Assembly (NCBI RefSeq): GCF_014699005.1
Contig: NZ_JACWZY010000010.1
Location: 124,001 to 188,000 of the forward strand
Direction: 5' to 3'
DNA length: 64,000 nt
From: Spirosoma profusum
GTDB taxonomy: Bacteria; Bacteroidota; Bacteroidia; Cytophagales; Spirosomataceae
Shown: piece after piece, positions 37,001 to 46,000 of the stretch
How the letters are laid out: every line of letters begins with the position of its first letter
How positions within the stretch are numbered: the first letter of the stretch is position 1
Notes under the pieces: model-generated
Databases searched by the model: none
What the model was told of the DNA's origin: nothing
The model's input: only the letters and a program-made list of their open reading frames with translations
Made by a program: the position numbers and the translations under genes

Positions 37001-37759
37001 TCCGATGGTGGTACTGGTAACTGCCGTACACCCGTTGTAGCCTGTGAGCGTGAGGGAATAAGTGCCTGCCTGAGAGACGGTGACTCTTCCTACACCGATT
37101 ACTATTCCACCTGGACCATCTAAACGTAGCGTATCCACACTAATCCCCGTTAGCGTTACCAACGTTTGGGCGCAGGTGAGTATACCGTTGTTGGTGGCTA
37201 TCAAATCAGTCGAAGGGGCGGCATAGTCCTCCGTTATGGTTGCTACATCGGTAACCGATTGTCCGCTCGACACGCTCAACGTAACGGTATAGTCGCCTAC
37301 CTTAGTCACTACAGCCGTCTTACTAGGACCACTGCTGATGATGCCGTCGGGGCCTTTAAATATATATGTACCAGTCGTTGTCTGGCTGCTGAAAGCCGTT
37401 AACGTAACAGAATTGGTCGAACAGTTCAGCGCTCCACTATACGTCAAACCTACTGACAATGAAGTGTCAATAATCGCGTTACACAATGAACCATTACAAT
37501 CATCGGCTGCGATACGTACTCCGGGTGAACCCGACGATCGTTTTTTTGCAGCAAAGAGAGCGCTATAATACCCAGGGCGGGTAAGTCGCTGCAGACTGTC
37601 AACTATTTGCTTGATTCGCTGAACCGGTGTTACGGCTCTGGTTGTCGTTGCCCGATGGCTGGAAACTAAGCCTGGAGGACTCAGTTGTGCCAGGGCAGAC
37701 AACGTAAACAAGCAAACGATAAACAGTCCGAGCAAAGCAGTATGAAAAAAATATCTCAT
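34016..37759 (-). CDS. Giant secreted repeat protein with CBM3-like domains and T9SS sorting domain
   Basis: About 1,247 residues from the ATG at 37759, which begins a signal peptide (MRYFFHTALLGLFIVCLFTLSALA). Nine repeats of about 65-75 residues follow, each with LTC near the start and NGC near the end; seven share the core SAVGxGTYxWSTGATT, as in PKD/SprB-like adhesion repeats. Then come two CBM3-like beta-sandwich modules (LKVLHQNADYNQ...QTSIAKQDWTNFSESDDYSF and TFLQIRNEGNVAVNYSDV...RIAKADWSNFSQSNDHSY), and last a type A T9SS C-terminal domain (FQLTDVTGRLLSTKTVEIAG...LLLQVSTLNQQQTVRVIKE). It should be exported to the surface through the type IX system and bind polysaccharide. It is 34 bases downstream of the Hcp-like gene. 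Confidence 0.88.
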   Translation of the reverse strand: MRYFFHTALLGLFIVCLFTLSALAQLSPPGLVSSHRATTTRAVTPVQRIKQIVDSLQRLTRPGYYSALFAAKKRSSGSPGVRIAADDCNGSLCNAIIDTSLSVGLTYSGALNCSTNSVTLTAFSSQTTTGTYIFKGPDGIISSGPSKTAVVTKVGDYTVTLSVSSGQSVTDVATITEDYAAPSTDLIATNNGILTCAQTLVTLTGISVDTLRLDGPGGIVIGVGRVTVSQAGTYSLTLTGYNGCTAVTSTTIGQDIAAPTVSINPPTGATLTCASPTVSLSAVGEGSYLWSTGDSTSVISVDTAGTYSVILTGANGCTATASSTVEQNVSTPSLSIVPSSATLTCASPTASLSAVGNGTYLWSTGDSTPSISVSVAATYSVTLTGASGCVATDSITIEQNLSVPSISITSSSTTLTCASPTASLLAVGSGAYKWSTGATTQSISVSIANTYSVTLTAENGCTSIANVSIGQNADVPTVSITPNSATLTCSIPSVSLSAVGTGTYLWSTGATTSAISVTSAGPYSVTLTAANGCTATASQTVIQGGGAPSVSISAPAGTTLTCATSSVSLSVVGTGTYKWSTGATSSVISVTTAATYSVTLTSSNGCSSMTSIVVGQDKNAPVVSITPNSATLTCASPSVSLSVVGTGTVLWSTGATTRSISVSLTGDYTVALKAPNGCQAVATVTVSQNKTDPTVSINPATATLSCSTSAVSLSAVGSGTYRWSTGATTQIISATSATTYSVTLTGVNGCTAIASRVVSSSNNLTAPTLQASAQTTVNQPISVTAIGCSGTINWQTQGGNGQANGSIYTFTQPGSYTLSATCKLGTCTSPAASVTMAIQTVTAGLKVLHQNADYNQLQNSTVKPNLQLQNDGSTPISYSEITVRYWFTAEQFSPMTNLSVYYAQLGTDKVKMKYVELPQPRQGALGYVEYSFLATAGNLGTGQNSGQIQTSIAKQDWTNFSESDDYSFANNSGYLANTRITAYRNGNLVWGTEPLGVSTVQSLKSFTENKNSVTTNSIGTFLQIRNEGNVAVNYSDVKVRYYFTLEGNQTLNFYVDYAVLGNGNVKGRFVKPSPPLANADTYLELSFVNIGKLYPLSSTGNIQYRIAKADWSNFSQSNDHSYQNGTNPMGENNRVVIYLGSQRVYGVEPGQGAREGVNENVSALQVTVLGNPVQGSEVGVEVRGAEGQPLQFQLTDVTGRLLSTKTVEIAGYVEQQRLSLGGVPAGSLLLQVSTLNQQQTVRVIKER

Positions 37760-37793
37760 GGCCTTGTCGGTTAGCAGATGAATAAGGCCAGGC

Positions 37794-38354
37794 TTATTGT
37801 TCGTACGTGAAAGCAACCTTACCGATGTTTTTAAGCTGGCTCCATTCGATAGGGCGCCTTGGGGTTAGCGTACGGTCTACTATCGCAACCTCACCGTAAT
37901 TGATTGTAAATGTTTCAGCAATTCCCGGGCAACCATTTTCACAGACCTCAGCCGCACTTGTAGAGTAGCCGCTTATAAAGGCCGTGCCTATATAAAGATC
38001 ATAGAGCACATCTCCAGCAGCATTCTTATAGCTGAATCTAATCCGTGAAAAATGAGCTCCACTCATGATTGCGTACTGAAAAGCATTACTGGCCTTATCC
38101 GCAGATTTAGTCACTGTTAGCGGTTGAAACGCTACTCTACCGCCCCCACTGCCACCCGTTCCGGATCCGATGGTTGATTGATTTAGTATTGAATTCTGTA
38201 GGCTGGTGATCTTAAAAGTGCCTGCCGTTGTAGCAGTACTACCTGTAGCAGGTGTAATTTCCATATAGATCCCCGCACCCTGGCCCTGGGCGAATGATGC
38301 GCTGGCAACGAAGAAGAGCAATAAAGCGAGAAAGGATGTAAACGTGGTTTTCAT
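37794..38354 (-). CDS. Secreted Hcp-fold protein
   Basis: 186 residues. A Sec signal peptide (MKTTFTSFLALLLFFVASASFA) precedes a domain following the Hcp pattern of type VI secretion tubes: ITSLQNSILNQSTIG, LTVTKSADKASNAFQYAIMSGAHFSRIRFSYKNAAGDVLYDLYIGTAFISGYS, then IAETFTINYGEVAIVD. Hcp hexamers normally stay cytoplasmic and are fired by T6SS; no T6SS gene is seen here, and a signal peptide is at odds with that role. Hence a periplasmic or extracellular ring-forming protein is inferred. It is the first gene of the operon with the giant CBM3 protein. A 43-bp two-repeat element lies about 240 bases upstream. Confidence 0.75.
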   Translation of the reverse strand: MKTTFTSFLALLLFFVASASFAQGQGAGIYMEITPATGSTATTAGTFKITSLQNSILNQSTIGSGTGGSGGGRVAFQPLTVTKSADKASNAFQYAIMSGAHFSRIRFSYKNAAGDVLYDLYIGTAFISGYSTSAAEVCENGCPGIAETFTINYGEVAIVDRTLTPRRPIEWSQLKNIGKVAFTYEQ

Positions 38355-38596
38355 GAGTTTTGTGATTGTTTAAAGAGTTGGTTTTGAAAAAAATTATGGG
38401 TAAAAGTTGTGGAGCAAAATTGACGGATAAAGGCTATTAGCAGTGAGCTCAAATGTCTCTAATGTGGCTACGCATGTCGCATCTTTAAAGAAACAGTTGG
38501 AAATGAACATTTCATCAATAGATAATCATGACCTGTGAAAGTTTGTAGTAGGGTCGTTGATTGACACTGTAAAATTGGTCTTTACGACCGCTTCGG

Positions 38597-38639
38597 AACT
38601 AACACGATTGAACCATTTCTACCTCATTTGAACCATTTT
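38597..38639. promoter_or_regulatory. Two-repeat operator-like element, copy 1
   Basis: A 43-bp block identical, bar one base, to 42956-42998. It contains two direct repeats TTGAACCATTT at 38608-38618 and 38628-38638, 20 bp apart, so on the same face of the helix. Spacing and arrangement fit a dimeric or two-HTH (AraC-like) regulator. It lies about 240 bases upstream of the Hcp-like gene. Confidence 0.7.
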
Positions 38640-38722
38640 AGTGTAGTTGATCCGGATTGCAAGTCAAAATCCGGTTTTTCTGGTTAGTGAAGTTTCACTT
38701 TAATTAGAATTACGGGCAGCTA

Positions 38723-38816
38723 TTTTTTGTCATCCTGACGCAGGAAGCATCCTAAGGCTTCCTGAATAAAGTGCCAGGAAACAGTAAGATCCTTCCTTCG
38801 TCAGGAAGACAAAAAA
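38723..38816. repeat. GTCATCCTGA-family inverted repeat
   Basis: Left arm from TTTTTTGTCATCCTGACGCA, right arm ending CGTCAGGAAGACAAAAAA, with imperfect inner pairing. It is the same family as 60098-60205 and 26861-26950. Confidence 0.85.
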
Positions 38817-38852
38817 TCTGATAAGCATCACGTAGGTTGGGGCCGACCAAAC

Positions 38853-41800
38853 CTAATTCCCCCCCAACCGCAATCGACTGGCCGGATCAAAGATTAGTCG
38901 GCCCGTCGGGGCGTAAATGATCCGCATAGCCTGTCCTTGATAACCGTTGGTCAACGTAACAGGGTGATTAATCGTCACGACATCCGTGAGGAGTGGTACC
39001 CGTCCACACGACCACGTACTGGCATCGCTCCAACTACCGGCCTTAATACTATACATAGTTGCACAGCCACCCGGATTCACCACACTCAACGGAAGAAGGG
39101 TCGAAACAGAACCACCTGCCGCGTCGGTGGCGGTCACGGTCACGCTGTAGAACGAAATAGTCGTGGCCGATACAGTACCCATAATTGTGGCCGGAGCCAC
39201 AAAACTCAGACCCGCCGGTAAGCCCAGCACCGATAGGCTCAGGCTGTTGGGTGTTTCAGCGTCGGTGAAGGTGTTGGTCGGAATCGTATAGCTGAACGCC
39301 TGCCCCACCGTAGCTGACTGAGGAGGAATGGTGTTCTCCACCCGTGGGTTTCCGTTAGCACAATTCGCTAGCCAGTTATAGCTGAACGTTGCCTCACCCG
39401 GAGTTCCCTGCTGACTGGCCCTGAACACAATCACCGGATTATCCGTAAACACGTTCAACTGATAAGGCTCATTGATGGTGATCGTGGTGGCCTCATTGAC
39501 CACTGAGAGACTGAGGGGCTGTCCATTGGTCGCTTCAAAGCTGACCCTGAAGTTGATCCGCCGTTCAAAGTAACTGATGTGATTACAGTCGAGCATGGTT
39601 ACGCCCGTGATAGCGAAACTGCGGGGTTGCACAGTTATCGTAAATGTTGTCGAAACGGACAGCCCACCGGGATCGGTAGCCACCACCGTTACAGTGAAGG
39701 GCGAACCTACCGTGGCGGAAGGTGTACCGGTAATGGTGTTAGGCGAAACGAAACTTAAACCAGCGGGTAAACCCAGCACTGATAAGGTGAGACTGTTTGG
39801 CGTTTCGGCGTCGGTGAACGTAGTGGCTGGAATCGTGTAGCTAAACGCATCGGCCAACGTAGCAGATTCGGGCGGAATAGCATTAGCCAGCGTAGGAGCG
39901 CAATTCTGATACGTAATGGTGGCACTAGCGGTGGACGAACAGCCATTGGCGCCTGTCAGCGTCACCGAATACGTAGCGGCCGACGTAGCACTGATGGAGG
40001 ACGTAGTAGCCCCCGTACTCCACCGATACGTACCACTGCCAACCGCCGACAAGCTTACTGAGGACGTTGTACAGGTCAACGTAGCACTGGCCGGGGAAAT
40101 CGTTAGCGAAGGTGGAGTCTGATCCTGACTAACGCTGGCACTGGTAGTAGACGAACAGCCATTGGCTCCGGTGAGCGTAACCGAATACGTAGCAGCTACA
40201 CTGACGGAAATGACAGGCGTTGTGTCTCCTGTACTCCACCGATACGTACCATTGCCCACCGCACTCAAACTTGCGCCTGGAGTAGCGCAGGTTAACGTAG
40301 CGCTCGATGGTGAAATACTAAGTAAGGGTGATGTGGTATCTTGAGATAAGGTGGTGGTAGACGAAGCGGAACAGCCGTTTGCCGCCGTTAACGTAACGGA
40401 ATATGTATCAGCGGTGGAGACGCTAATAGTTGGTGTGGTAGCGCCGGTGCTCCAGCGATAATTCCCTGTACCAATCGCTGAAAGACTTACCACTGGAGTC
40501 GCGCAGGTCAACGTAGCGCTGGCCGGGGAAATCGTTAGCGAAGGTGGAGTCTGATCCTGACTAACGCTGGCACTGGTAGTAGACGAACAGCCATTGGCTC
40601 CGGTGAGCGTAACCGAATACGTATCAGCTACACTGACGGAAATGACAGGCGTAGTAGCTCCAGTGCTCCACCGATACGTACCACTGCCCACCGCGCTTAG
40701 GTTTACCACGGGCGTCGTGCAGGTTAACGTAGCACTGCTGGGTGAAATACTTACCAGTGGCGAACTAATATTTTGCCCCACGGCCACGGTAGTGCTGCTG
40801 GTACAGCCTACACCTGACGTAGTGACAGTCACCGAGTAGGTGCCCATCGCATTAACTACAGCAGTGCCGGACGTAGCATTCTGGCTCATAATACCCGCTG
40901 TTGTGGAGCCGGGGCCACTGAACACGTAGCTGGTTCCCCCGCTCGCCGTCAACGTAACGCTGGTCTGAGCACAGGTGAGCGTGCCACTGCTGACGAGACT
41001 GGCCGTGGGCAGAGCATTAACCGTTAGACTAAAAGCACTGGAGGTCAGACTGCTGACCGAATTGGATACCACAACCCGATACGTCCCCTCATCGCTGGCT
41101 TGTACATTGGTCAGGCTGAGGGTGGGCGACTGCTGGGCTACTCCTAGTGATACGTTATTCTTGTACCACTGGTAAGCCCGTGCATTACCCGACACTCCCA
41201 CCGAGGTGGAAACCGGCGTGCCGATACAGACCGCCGACGAACTGGCGGGCGGTTGCGTAATCATCAACGGAACACAACCGTCCTGAACTTCATTCTGGGA
41301 ATTACAGCCCGTTGCGTTGTTTCGAATGGTAGCTGAGCCCGGACGATCAGTCAGGAATTGGCAGATAGGCTCAATGGCACAGACGCTCAGTTGCGGATTG
41401 CCGTCAATGGTAAGGGACCCACCTATACTGGTCAGGCTACTCAATCCACTAAGGCTGGTCAGAACAGAATTACTTTGAATACGTAACGTATTAGAAATAC
41501 GGGGAATATTATTGAGTCCATTCAGATTAGGCAGTTGGCCATTACCTGTAATAATAAGATCAGTAATCGCACTCCTCACGTTGATTAGGGAGAAGAGGCT
41601 GGTCAGCATAGAGTTGTTTGCAATATTTAATTCTTCACCAACATGGGTAAGCTGATTAAGTCCGGTCATATTGGGCAGTTGGTTATTACCTGTGATGATC
41701 AGATCAGCTCCTACACTGGTCAGGCTATTCAACCCACCAAGACTGGTCAGGGCAGAGTTGCTCTCGATGCGTAAAGCAATAGGCGTACGGGTAATTCCAC

Positions 41801-42755
41801 TGAGTCCATTCAGATTAGGTAGTTGGTTGTTACCTGTGATTTTCAGGTTAGTACCTATACTGGTCAGGCTGTTTAAACTACTGACACTGGTCAGCGCACC
41901 GTTGCTATTAATATTTAACTCCCCACCAATACGGCTAAGCTGGCCAAGCCCGTTCAGATTAGGCAGTTGGGGATTATCTCCGATGTTCAGATTGTTACTT
42001 ATACTGGTCAGGCTACTCAACCCACTGACGCTGGTCAGAACAGAATTATTCTGGATACGTGAATCCCTGCCAATACGGGTAAGCTGGCTGAGTCCGGTCA
42101 GATTGGGCAGTTGGGGATTACCTGAGAGGTTCAGATCATTGCCTATACTGGTTAGGCTGCTCAGCCCACTAATGCTCGTCAGAACATTGTTATTCTGAAT
42201 GCGTAAATCACCGCCCGTACGGATGAGCTGACTGAGTCCGTTCAGATTAGGCAGTTGGTCATCATCTATGATTTGAAAATGATTACCCGTACTGGTCAGG
42301 CTACTCAATCCACTGACGCTGGTCAGAACAGGATTATTCTCAATACGTAAATCTCCGCCGGTACTGATAAACTTACTAAGCCCGTTCAGATTGGGTAATT
42401 GGTTATTATATCTGATGTACAGTTCATTACCCGTACCAGTCAGATTGCTCAACCCACTAATGCTCGTCAATACAGGATTATCCTCAATGCGTAAACCACC
42501 TCCTACATAAGTAAGCTGACTGAGCGCCGACAGATTGGTAATATCTGTCCCCGATATGATTAAGTTACCGGCTAGGGTTGTGCATCCTGATGCAGGGAAA
42601 TCATTCACCTGTTGCTGGGTACTTAACGTGAAATTTATGCACTGAGCCGTAGCCACTGAGGACTGGAGAAGGAGCGAGATCCAGAGCAGAAGTTGGGTAA
42701 GTGCTAAGGAAAAATGAATGGGCCGAAGGCCGATTAATAGAAGTTGTGTTTTCAT
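38853..42755 (-). CDS. Giant secreted leucine-repeat / Ig-like surface protein
   Basis: 1,300 residues with a signal peptide (long, ending SSVATA). Residues about 40-480 are L-domain-type leucine repeats of about 46 residues (LTSISGLSSLTSIGNDLNLSGNPQLPNLTGL). An Ig-like domain follows (ITQPPASSSAVCIGTPVSTSVGV...DEGTYRVVVSN), then five Cys-containing repeats of the LTC...WSTGATT...NGC type shared with the 34016-37759 protein, two putative-Ig (He_PIG-like) domains (FSYTIPTNTFTDAETPNSL), and a C-terminal module beginning AGSWSDASTWSCGRVP. No T9SS domain of the usual type is seen; the end module instead resembles that of the CotH protein. Inferred to be a surface adhesin. Confidence 0.85.
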   Translation of the reverse strand: MKTQLLLIGLRPIHFSLALTQLLLWISLLLQSSVATAQCINFTLSTQQQVNDFPASGCTTLAGNLIISGTDITNLSALSQLTYVGGGLRIEDNPVLTSISGLSNLTGTGNELYIRYNNQLPNLNGLSKFISTGGDLRIENNPVLTSVSGLSSLTSTGNHFQIIDDDQLPNLNGLSQLIRTGGDLRIQNNNVLTSISGLSSLTSIGNDLNLSGNPQLPNLTGLSQLTRIGRDSRIQNNSVLTSVSGLSSLTSISNNLNIGDNPQLPNLNGLGQLSRIGGELNINSNGALTSVSSLNSLTSIGTNLKITGNNQLPNLNGLSGITRTPIALRIESNSALTSLGGLNSLTSVGADLIITGNNQLPNMTGLNQLTHVGEELNIANNSMLTSLFSLINVRSAITDLIITGNGQLPNLNGLNNIPRISNTLRIQSNSVLTSLSGLSSLTSIGGSLTIDGNPQLSVCAIEPICQFLTDRPGSATIRNNATGCNSQNEVQDGCVPLMITQPPASSSAVCIGTPVSTSVGVSGNARAYQWYKNNVSLGVAQQSPTLSLTNVQASDEGTYRVVVSNSVSSLTSSAFSLTVNALPTASLVSSGTLTCAQTSVTLTASGGTSYVFSGPGSTTAGIMSQNATSGTAVVNAMGTYSVTVTTSGVGCTSSTTVAVGQNISSPLVSISPSSATLTCTTPVVNLSAVGSGTYRWSTGATTPVISVSVADTYSVTLTGANGCSSTTSASVSQDQTPPSLTISPASATLTCATPVVSLSAIGTGNYRWSTGATTPTISVSTADTYSVTLTAANGCSASSTTTLSQDTTSPLLSISPSSATLTCATPGASLSAVGNGTYRWSTGDTTPVISVSVAATYSVTLTGANGCSSTTSASVSQDQTPPSLTISPASATLTCTTSSVSLSAVGSGTYRWSTGATTSSISATSAATYSVTLTGANGCSSTASATITYQNCAPTLANAIPPESATLADAFSYTIPATTFTDAETPNSLTLSVLGLPAGLSFVSPNTITGTPSATVGSPFTVTVVATDPGGLSVSTTFTITVQPRSFAITGVTMLDCNHISYFERRINFRVSFEATNGQPLSLSVVNEATTITINEPYQLNVFTDNPVIVFRASQQGTPGEATFSYNWLANCANGNPRVENTIPPQSATVGQAFSYTIPTNTFTDAETPNSLSLSVLGLPAGLSFVAPATIMGTVSATTISFYSVTVTATDAAGGSVSTLLPLSVVNPGGCATMYSIKAGSWSDASTWSCGRVPLLTDVVTINHPVTLTNGYQGQAMRIIYAPTGRLIFDPASRLRLGGN
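40073..40220. repeat. Near-identical internal DNA repeat, copy A
   Basis: A 148-bp stretch inside the leucine-repeat protein gene, repeated at 40505-40652 (period 432 bp) with only a few base differences. It spans the junction of two protein repeats. Confidence 0.85.
40505..40652. repeat. Near-identical internal DNA repeat, copy B
   Basis: Second copy of the 148-bp block at 40073-40220. The near-identity at DNA level, unlike the other diverged repeats, suggests recent duplication or gene conversion. Confidence 0.85.
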
Positions 42756-42955
42756 AGCTGAATAGTTGAGAGGAGTCTTGAATACATCTTGGGTAAACAG
42801 TCAAGGCAGGAGGTCCGGCCCTCTTGGGAAACGCGATAGGTAGGCGCATACAGACTTAGGTTTGGGCTGGTGGCGAAACAGGTAGTTTGTTTTCGAGTGT
42901 ACTGATTTACTGATGCCATTGCGCGCCGTAAAATTCCGATCTAAATCCCTCCAGA

Positions 42956-42998
42956 AACTAACACGATTGAACCATTTCTAGCTCATTTGAACCATTTT
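42956..42998. promoter_or_regulatory. Two-repeat operator-like element, copy 2
   Basis: Direct repeats TTGAACCATTT at 42967-42977 and 42987-42997, 20 bp apart, inside a 43-bp block matching 38597-38639. It lies about 200 bases upstream of the leucine-repeat gene (minus strand) and 25 bases upstream of a plausible -33 box of the regulator gene (plus strand), the usual place for an activator site. Confidence 0.7.
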
Positions 42999-43022
42999 GA
43001 CTCTATTTACCCTAGAAACCCC

Positions 43023-43054
43023 CTTGGATAACAGGAAATAGGGTTGTAGTTTCG
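43023..43054 (+). promoter_or_regulatory. Candidate promoter of the hybrid regulator gene
   Basis: CTTG (43023-43026) and TAGTTTCG (43047-43054), each one base off TTTG / TAnnTTTG, are 20 bases apart. The start codon follows at 43079. Confidence 0.45.
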
Positions 43055-43078
43055 GGTCTGTGTTGCCATAAAAAAACC

Positions 43079-46000
43079 ATGACGCGAATCAGTCGATTTG
43101 TGCTTTTTCTGCTGACGACGGTAGGGCTCCATACGAGGGTGCTACAAGCGCAGCAGTTCATGCTGCCGCCCCCTTCCCGGCAGGTAACGCAAATGCCGAT
43201 AGTTACGCCATTTAGTGGACAGCCGACCGATGAACAGCAAATGCTGATCTGGCTGTCAGGCAATGGCATTCCTCTTTCTTATGATGGGCAGCGATTTCTG
43301 AATTTTGACGCCAGCAAGCCTGATCGTTATCGACTCTTTCAACGGCATCCCCAAAGCCGGCTTTGGATTATTCGGGAACGTGCGAACAAGCCTAAAGAAT
43401 TACTCTATGCCGACTCCACTACCCGGCAACTCGTAAATCTGCCTGATACGTTACAATTGGTACGTGTTTATCTTCGTTCGCAGGGCATTGAAGACCTGTA
43501 TCTGGGACGCCAGGGAAAACTCTGGATTCGCCTGTCCGATCAACGGCTGCTGGGCGTAAATCCTCGTACGCTGGCCGTTGAGCAAGTGCTCGAGCTGGAG
43601 TCGTCTACCGTATTGGAAGAAGCCCCCGACGGTCGGCTCTGGTTTGGTACACCAACGGGTCTAAACGTGATCGATCCACGCACCGGACAACGATGGCGTT
43701 ATGACTACGATCCGGAAAAGACGGCGCATTTAAGTAGCGGTAAAATCATTACAAAAATTCGTGTCCGCGATAATGGCGACGTATTGCTGGGCCTGATCAA
43801 CGAAATCCATATCCTGACGCCTAGAACGGGTGTAATACGTAAAATCAAACTTCCGTTGCCTACCGCAACAGCTCAGTTGTGGACAGCTGCATTTATACCG
43901 GATCGGTATGGAAATGATTATTTTTCGGTTGGCCTGATGGTGTGTCGTATCACCACGAAGGGACAGTTGGAACGTATCAACTTTGCCTATCCTGCCGAAA
44001 AAATAATTGCCGTATATATTCCTCAGGACAAAGAAGGGTTATCGGATCGGATGTGGGTAAGAGTGGTGACCAATCGGCTCGATTTATACGATCTGAAAAA
44101 GCTGAAGTCCATTTCATCGTTCAATGTGCTGGATGTGATTATCAACGGAAACCGGCTCATCGAAAACGAAGAAACGCAGGATACCCGATTTCAGCGGGAC
44201 TCAACGGGATACCCCACGATTCGGATCAAAGAAGGAGATTTTGTGCAGATCCGTTTTTCGCCCTTCGCCGAATACAGACAGGTCTTATTTCGCTACAAAC
44301 TGGAGGGGTATAGCTCCCAATGGACAACCTATTTCGACCTGTTCGGGATAGGCACTTATCAACTGGAGGCAGGAACGTATCAGTTTCTGCTGAATTGGGA
44401 AACGCCCAGCGGCTGGCAAAAACAACCGGCCAGCCTACGTATCGATGTGCAGCCAGTTATCTGGAAAACTGCCTGGTTTCGGACAATCGTTCTGCTTATT
44501 GTGACAGGGATTGGCTATTGGCTGACACGTAGCATTATCCGACGGCGAAAACTGCGGCAGGAACTGGCTCGTCGGGAGTTTGAAGCCGCTACGCTACGTC
44601 AGATGGATGAACTGAAAAGCCAGTTCTTTGCGAACGTAACGCACGAATTTCGAACCCCGCTGACCATCATCCTGAATGCGACCGAACAATTGGCGGATGA
44701 ATCGCTGGCTTCTAAAAGAGCTACCGACCGGCTTGGCGCAATTCGGTACAATGCGCACCAACTGCTGCGGCTCATCAACGAAACCCTTGATATGGCCAAA
44801 CTCGATGCGGGCAAACTGGATCGTCGCGAATTGCTTGGCGAGCCGCTGACCTTTATCCAGCAAATGGTCAATCAGTTTCAGGGATTGGCTCAACAGAAGC
44901 ATATCAGGCTGGAATGTCACAGGCAACTAAACTCCGAACTCTACCTTTTCGACCAGGAAAAGCTGGAGAAAATTGTCTATAACCTGCTCTCTAACGCTGT
45001 AAAGTTCACCCCCTCAGACGGCTCCATTCGGGTAGAAAGCCTGGTAACAGCCGAAAAACGGCTGGTAATTCAGGTAGCTGATACAGGAATTGGCATACCG
45101 GCCAATCAGTTGGAACGTGTTTTCGACCGGTTTCATCAGGTAGATTTGTCTTCTACCCGAGCATATTCGGGTACGGGAATTGGGCTGGCGCTGGTAAAAG
45201 AATTAACTGAATGGCTGGGTGGCTGTGTCACTGTTGATAGTACTGCTGGTAAAGGCAGCCTTTTCACGGTCGAGATTCCATTGAATACGTATCAGTCAAC
45301 GGAATCGATCAGTCAGCAGGGAGAACCAATAGAACTTACCTTCAGCAAGGAAGTCCATAATGACGGAAAAGCCATTGCTACGTCGGAAGTTGCTACGTTG
45401 CCCAAAAATGGCAGCAACTCACAAAATGAAAATCGTCGGCTGGTTCTGGTAGTCGAGGATAACGCTGATCTGCGCCAGTACGTAGTGGATTACTTAGCTA
45501 ATACGTATCGAATTATCGTGGCTGAAAACGGAAGATTGGGTTTTGAGATGGCGCAGGAAAAAGTCCCCGATTTGATTATCAGCGACGTAATGATGCCCGA
45601 AATGGACGGTTATACATTGGTCGAACGCCTGAAAGCCGACGACTGTACAAGCCACATTCCCGTCATATTACTGACCGCGAAATCATCCTACGATAGCCGA
45701 CTGAAAGGGCTGGGCATTGGGGCCGATGACTACATTGGCAAGCCGTTTAATCTGGAAGAACTGGCGCTACGTATCGGCAACTGTTTAAAGACCCGTGAAA
45801 ATTGGCAGCGTTGGCTAGCCAATCGAACCGAATCTGTTGACTTACCGAAAGAAGATACTCCCCTTCTGGACAAGGAAGACCGGTTTTTGGCTCGAATCCG
45901 GCAGGCGGTATTGGATCATCTGGAAAATCAGGCCCTGGATGTCGACTGGCTGGCTACGCAGGCAAACATGAGTCGCACCCAACTTAATCGCAAATTGTCG

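Larger units (their letters stand above)
38355..38852. other. Intergenic region with operator-like element and inverted repeat
   Basis: 498 bases without a supported gene. It holds the two-repeat element (38597-38639) and the GTCATCCTGA-family inverted repeat (38723-38816). A box reading CAATTTTG on the minus strand (38415-38422) is one base off the -7 consensus and could be the promoter of the Hcp-like gene. Confidence 0.5.

Noticed and set aside
36159..37040. Long plus-strand reading frames opposite the giant CBM3 protein gene
   Set aside because: They mirror the repeats of the minus-strand gene and have Val/Thr/Pro-rich periodic sequence with no start signal; the minus-strand gene has a signal peptide and domains.
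34016..42755. Periodic DNA that could be mistaken for a CRISPR array
   Set aside because: The period is about 200-220 bp, the units are coding and diverged, and no cas genes are present.
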